Shown one piece after another: positions 60,420-64,000 of a DNA stretch of 64,000 nt. This DNA comes from Pontibacter sp. HSC-14F20 (GTDB taxonomy: Bacteria > Bacteroidota > Bacteroidia > Cytophagales > Hymenobacteraceae), in contig NZ_JAHZTC010000002.1 of the NCBI RefSeq assembly GCF_019599265.1, forward strand, positions 186,001 to 250,000. Reading direction: 5' to 3'. Position 1 is the stretch's first letter; every line of letters starts with the position of its first letter. The position numbers and the translations under genes were made by a program. Under the pieces are notes generated by a model. It was given only the letters and a program-made list of their open reading frames with translations. It was not told the origin of the DNA and did not search any database.

Positions 60420-60819
60420 CGTTTGAATCTCCTGGAGGTTTTAGCTAGTTAATCCCTTTTTAGGTATAGCTGTTATCTGGAAGATTCAATTTTTATAACA
60501 GAGGTTGCAAGCGCCAGGGAAAATTTCCCAACAATGGATTGGGAGGAGAATTTAGTGCTTCGTCATTTATACCTGATTAAGGTAGACACAGGCGATAGCT
60601 CAGGTATAAACGCATTAACTTGCGCAGGCACCCTGCCAGAAATTGTTTCGAATGGTCACTATATGTCTCATCATACAATATAGCTCCTCATAAAATGCCC
60701 ACTCGATCAGATCTAAATGAGCAGAGGGTAGTTGCTTGTTCTTGTCTGATGTGGATTAATCGCCTGAGAGTAATAGTTGAATGGCAGTAAAACTATTCAT
60801 TGGAAAATTAAGTGCTCAC
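60420..60819. other. 400-base gap without a supported gene
   Basis: Moderately AT-rich. It holds several CAGGTATA/TATACCTG words (about 60464, 60571 and 60602) but no convincing frame, terminator or known promoter box. Confidence 0.5.
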
Positions 60820-61485
60820 TTATTTAGGTCGGAGTTCTAGCAAATAAGCTAATGTAATTGTGATATTGGTATTTCTGGCGGAGACAACCTGTTGCCTTTT
60901 AGTCATAATGTTGTTCAGACTCTGTGTGATTCTTGCTTCTAACTGTAAGGTGCCGAGTGCAGAGGTGTGCTGCAGGCCTGCCCCTAAGGTGAGACCCACG
61001 AGCCAAGGCTTTTCAATCTCATTCTGGTAATAGCCATCATGCTCCTTGTCTGAGATAGCTGGTATGCTGTCACGGTTCGAAACAAGATAGCTGATAGCAG
61101 GACCAAAGTTGGCTAGATATTTAGTGTTTTTATGCCCCCATATAGCATGCGTCATAAAAGGTAGCTCGATGTAATGGAGTGACCGGGTATAGGTAGTCGC
61201 AGAGTCAATCTTATCTGACCAACCACGCTGTACCCAGTTTAGCTCCACCTGTATCCCCATCATTGGTTCATTCTCATTCACCCGTACTGCATGCTTGAGT
61301 AAAAGGCCAGCAGTATAGCCAGTTGCCCAACCCTGGTTTTCAGAAGGATCGAAGCTAAACGAGGAGAAACTTGAGCCACCCTTTAGCCCGACACCAGTGT
61401 AAGCGGTAGAAGGCTGCCGAACCTGGGCAGTGCAAAAGCCGATAAGTATAAAATTGAAGATAAGCGATAGTAAAAATAACCTCAT
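60820..61485 (-). CDS. PorT-like outer membrane beta-barrel protein
   Basis: 221 residues. Signal peptide (R-L-F-L-L-S-L-I-F then F-C-T-A-Q), followed by alternating amphipathic strands and Gly-rich starts (G-V-G-L-K-G-G-S-S-F), ending with the Bacteroidetes barrel closing segment I-T-I-T-L-A-Y. Outer membrane beta-barrel family (OMP_b-brl_2) is the best fit. Substrate or role unknown. 17 bases after the monooxygenase-like gene on the same strand. Confidence 0.8.
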   Translation of the reverse strand: MRLFLLSLIFNFILIGFCTAQVRQPSTAYTGVGLKGGSSFSSFSFDPSENQGWATGYTAGLLLKHAVRVNENEPMMGIQVELNWVQRGWSDKIDSATTYTRSLHYIELPFMTHAIWGHKNTKYLANFGPAISYLVSNRDSIPAISDKEHDGYYQNEIEKPWLVGLTLGAGLQHTSALGTLQLEARITQSLNNIMTKRQQVVSARNTNITITLAYLLELRPK

Positions 61486-61502
61486 GAAGTAATGGTTAAC
61501 GT

Positions 61503-61814
61503 TTATTTAGAAACATATCCACCTAGCACTTCCAGTTCCTGGCCTTTCTCGGGTCTGCCAGCCAACAGAGGCATGGCTTGTGCGATGAGTTCTTTCACAC
61601 CGGGCACCTGAAGGGAGATGTCGTGTTCTTCTTTGCTGTCCCATACCTCAGTGACCCAAACGGCATCAGAACCGGCGCTTTCCTGGCTTACCAGGTATAG
61701 CCGACAGCCTTTTGCCTTTGCAACCAGCCTAGAAGCTTCCAGGAGAATCCGGGCAAGTTGTGTGCCATTACCGGCTGTCGCCTCTAGTTTTCCGTGCAGA
61801 CCGTATTTGCTCAT
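61503..61814 (-). CDS. Antibiotic biosynthesis monooxygenase (ABM) domain protein
   Basis: 103 residues, one ferredoxin-like ABM domain: G-N-G-T-Q-L-A-R-I-L near the start, C-R-L-Y-L-V-S in the middle strand and V-W-V-T-E-V-W-D-S-K-E-E-H. These small dimeric proteins include quinol monooxygenases and heme-degrading enzymes; sequence alone does not decide. Upstream of the barrel protein gene. Confidence 0.85.
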   Translation of the reverse strand: MSKYGLHGKLEATAGNGTQLARILLEASRLVAKAKGCRLYLVSQESAGSDAVWVTEVWDSKEEHDISLQVPGVKELIAQAMPLLAGRPEKGQELEVLGGYVSK

Positions 61815-62057
61815 AAGTCAGGTATAAAAGTGGAAAATATGTTACTGCTAAGCCTATGGAGTAGGAGATGTAGCCATTAAATATAGAAATTTTCTATGTA
61901 TTTGTGATTCGATAACTTAGGAAGTGCCATCTATTATGTTTCTTTCAGCAGACATGTTCCAAATTATCCCTGCTCCTGCACGGCAATCCGGGAAAAACAG
62001 TTTATTTTAAAGCCAGTTACTATCAAGCCCAGCACGAAAAAAACACTTCTGCCCCTC

Positions 62058-63317
62058 ATGTATAAACTGGTGCTATACCTGAGTTTAACCGGAAGCATAA
62101 CCATAACTTCCTGTGCCGGTAACAGACAGGGAGCAGGCACACAAACCAACATGATCGAAAAGATACTTGCATCTGAGCCCGGGCGGTTCAAACATATACT
62201 CAACAATCCGGAGCAGTACCGGGTGCAGATTCTCTACACCCAGATCGACCGCGATGAGCAGAACCAGCCGCACTTCACTTCCTATACCTATCGTGTTAAC
62301 CCGCAGGAGTATTTTTATCCGGCCAGTACCGTCAAGCTACCGGGCGCGGTGGTGGCGCTCGAAAAATTCAACGATCTAGGTATAGACGGGCTCGACAAGT
62401 ACACGCCCCTGCAGGCCGACAGCGCCTATCAAGGGCAAAGCCCGGTGCGGGAGGACAGCACCTCGGCAGACGGACAGGCCACTATTGCGCACTATATCAA
62501 AAAGCTGTTCCTGGTGAGCGACAACGATGCTTATAACCGGTTGTATGAGTTTGTTGGTCAACAGCAGCTCAATCAGTCGCTACATGCGAAGGGTTTTAAA
62601 GATGTGCAGCTGGTGCATCGGCTCAGCATCTCTTTGAGCCCTGATGAAAACCGCCACACCAATCCGTTCAGGTTTTATAAAGACGGACAGGTAATTTATG
62701 AGCAGCCCCTGGTCAGTAACCAGACTCCTTTCACGCAGGCGAAATTTGATGAAATGCTGGGCAAAGGGCACATTGCAGGCGACAAGTTGGTGGACGGCCC
62801 GATGGACTTCACGGTTAAGAACTATATCTCCATAGAAACCCTGCAAGGTATCCTCAAGAGTGTGTTGTTTCCGGAGGCAATGCCAGCGGAGCAGCGCTTC
62901 CACCTGACAGATGATGACTATACCTTCCTTTACAAATACATGAGTATGATGCCACGGGAGAGCGATTTTCCGGCTTATGATCCGAAGAAATACCCGGATG
63001 GCTACGTGAAATTCCTGCTGTATGGCAACTCAAAAGCACGAATACCTGAAAATATCCGCATCTTCAACAAAATTGGCAATGCCTATGGCTTCCTGATCGA
63101 CAACGCTTACATCGTGGACTTCGACAAACAGGTAGAATTCATGCTGACTGCCGTTATTCTGGTGAATGAAAACGGGATTTTCAACGATGGCAAGTACGAG
63201 TACGAAACAGTGGGCTATCCATTTATGCAGCACCTCGGCCGCGCCTTCTACGAGCACGAACTGAAACGCAAAAAGCAATACCTCCCCAACCTCGACAAAT
63301 TCAAGCTGCAATACTGA
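62058..63317 (+). CDS. Class A beta-lactamase-like serine hydrolase lipoprotein
   Basis: 419 residues, longer than true beta-lactamases (about 290). Lipoprotein signal ending T-I-T-S-C (Cys19). The serine site S-T-V-K (Ser90, Lys93) and the S-D-N loop (154-156) match the PF13354 family. A clear K-T-G triad is not visible; N-K-I-G near the C-terminal half may take its place. Antibiotic resistance is not implied; a cell wall or esterase function is as likely. Monocistronic. Confidence 0.82.
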   Translation: MYKLVLYLSLTGSITITSCAGNRQGAGTQTNMIEKILASEPGRFKHILNNPEQYRVQILYTQIDRDEQNQPHFTSYTYRVNPQEYFYPASTVKLPGAVVALEKFNDLGIDGLDKYTPLQADSAYQGQSPVREDSTSADGQATIAHYIKKLFLVSDNDAYNRLYEFVGQQQLNQSLHAKGFKDVQLVHRLSISLSPDENRHTNPFRFYKDGQVIYEQPLVSNQTPFTQAKFDEMLGKGHIAGDKLVDGPMDFTVKNYISIETLQGILKSVLFPEAMPAEQRFHLTDDDYTFLYKYMSMMPRESDFPAYDPKKYPDGYVKFLLYGNSKARIPENIRIFNKIGNAYGFLIDNAYIVDFDKQVEFMLTAVILVNENGIFNDGKYEYETVGYPFMQHLGRAFYEHELKRKKQYLPNLDKFKLQY

Positions 63318-63455
63318 TGGGCTATACCTGATTCTCCGGTGTAAAAAGCAAGCCACAAGAGTTTTCGGTAAAAGCCCTGCCAGGTATAGCGATCATCCAT
63401 TGTGGTAAATGTTGCTTCAGTAAAGTCATTCAGTTTACCGACCATTTCTAAACAC

Positions 63456-63498
63456 AAAAAAGCAGCAGCCGATCCACCCCGATCAACTACTGCTTTTT
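63456..63498 (-). terminator. Terminator of the SusD-like gene
   Basis: AAAAAGCAGCAG and CTACTGCTTTTT pair with one mismatch; on the minus strand the hairpin ends in a T-run about 60 bases after the stop codon. Confidence 0.75.
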
Positions 63499-63553
63499 CA
63501 CTATCGGAAATTTAAGTCAGCCCTAAACTCCCAAATTCTTTAATTCCCAAACT

Positions 63554-64000
63554 CTACTGGTCCCACCACAGTGGCTCTGACAAGGCAGGCGAAGCAGGTG
63601 TGTTCGGGTTTTTGCTGGTCTCTCCCTGCGGATAAGCGATTCTGCGGATAAAGGTCGTCAGATCAGCGTTGGCAGGCAGGTCAAAATCGGCGTACTGGTA
63701 GTTGTAGCGTCGAGCATCGGTCCAGGCCTCCGCATTCAGGTACGTTACGACATACTTCTCCTTGAAGATCAGGTCCAGGGTGAGGTTGGCAGCGCCCACG
63801 CCTACAGCGGGGTTGTTCAGGTAGGCATCCCGCTCTGCGGCAGGCACACCTACTTTGTCCATGTGCGCGCGTATACCTGCCAGGTAAGCCGTATAAGCCC
63901 GCTGTTGGTCACCTGCTCTGAAAGCTGCTTCTGCTTCAACAAACTTCATCTCGGCATATGAGGCAATGGTAACAGGCGAAAGATCTCCGGTGAGGGGAGA
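63554..64000 (-). CDS. SusD/RagB-family outer membrane nutrient-binding lipoprotein (C-terminal part)
   Basis: The frame is open to the window edge, so only the last 148 residues are present. A-S-Y-A-E-M-K-F-V-E-A-E-A-A-F-R is the characteristic SusD helix; the rest shows T-Y-L-N-A-E-A-W and the C-terminal W-W-D-Q. SusD proteins bind glycans or peptides at the cell surface with a SusC transporter, which should lie beyond the edge. The ATG at 63949 is internal. Confidence 0.9.
   Translation of the reverse strand, partial: SPLTGDLSPVTIASYAEMKFVEAEAAFRAGDQQRAYTAYLAGIRAHMDKVGVPAAERDAYLNNPAVGVGAANLTLDLIFKEKYVVTYLNAEAWTDARRYNYQYADFDLPANADLTTFIRRIAYPQGETSKNPNTPASPALSEPLWWDQ

Larger units (their letters stand above)
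1..64000. repeat. Dispersed octamer CAGGTATA / TATACCTG across the window
   Basis: The word occurs in both orientations inside genes and between them. I counted 19 copies by eye in the first 12 kb, where about 0.4 are expected, and the density looks similar throughout. Often it extends to CAGGTATAG/CTATACCTG. In genes it is found in all three frames (G-I-A, S-I-P, R-Y-S, Y-L). Examples: 8136, 11523, 30381, 47881, 52139. Confidence 0.85.

Noticed and set aside
1-64000. tRNA, rRNA or CRISPR arrays
   Set aside because: No tRNA-like cloverleaf, rRNA segment or regularly spaced direct repeats were noticed by eye; the dispersed octamer is not regularly spaced.

Overview
The window looks like a chromosomal segment of an aerobic or facultative Bacteroidota bacterium, most likely Hymenobacteraceae (Pontibacter-like). 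The evidence is a GC content of about 50%, a type IX secretion C-terminal domain, SusD and CarboxypepD_reg proteins, Bacteroidetes-type TAnnTTTG promoter elements, and lipoprotein forms of NosZ and of the Nos-linked cytochrome c. The genus is inferred, not shown.

Layout. 1-11640 is mixed housekeeping and secreted functions: a Gly/Ser-rich protein end, a STAS protein, a NarL-type regulator, a pirin, a short glucan phosphorylase, an M28 peptidase and a large secreted PQQ-type dehydrogenase with PKD and PA14 domains. 12008-14308 is a quinol-dependent NO reductase (norZ). 15383-28546 holds two complete tandem nitrous oxide reductase clusters (cytochrome c, nosZ, 4-TM protein, nosL, nosD, nosF, nosY); they are mosaic, with nearly identical nosY and cytochrome 3' ends. 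29025-34355 is a minus-strand operon: norC, norB-like, proline dehydrogenase, an unknown 601-aa protein and queD. 34574-37111 has a thioredoxin-like protein, a small protein and a membrane protein. 37242-42025 is a plasticity zone: an AT-rich FtsX permease, a broken gene copy, an IS982-like element with a stopped transposase, and an AT-rich pseudogene. 42262-45561 is a B12-dependent ribonucleotide reductase. 45754-50457 is a nitrosative stress/di-iron cluster (RIC, hemerythrin, DUF2249, 12-TM protein, SufT-like, Rrf2 regulator). 50476-53133 is nadA-nadB. 53175-57559 is a signalling cluster ending in a receiver-Crp fusion, followed by hemA at 57655. 58941-64000 has envelope proteins, a class A beta-lactamase-like lipoprotein and a SusD gene cut by the window edge.

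How it fits together. The genes reduce NO to N2O (norZ, norCB-like) and N2O to N2 (two nos sets), repair or buffer NO damage (RIC, hemerythrins) and make heme (hemA). No nitrite or nitrate reductase is visible here. A palindrome, TGAC-N4-GTCA with Crp/Fnr geometry, lies upstream of norZ/cupin, the first nos cluster, norC, the thioredoxin-like gene, the NnrS-like gene and hemA. Its distance to the -7 element is exactly 33 or exactly 55 bases in six promoters. The signalling cluster encodes a sensor kinase with two FixL-like heme PAS domains and a response regulator fused directly to a Crp-type DNA-binding domain. I infer a condensed FixL-FixJ-FixK pathway controlling NO/N2O respiration. A second window-wide signal is the octamer CAGGTATA/TATACCTG, which occurs far above chance in all frames and between genes.
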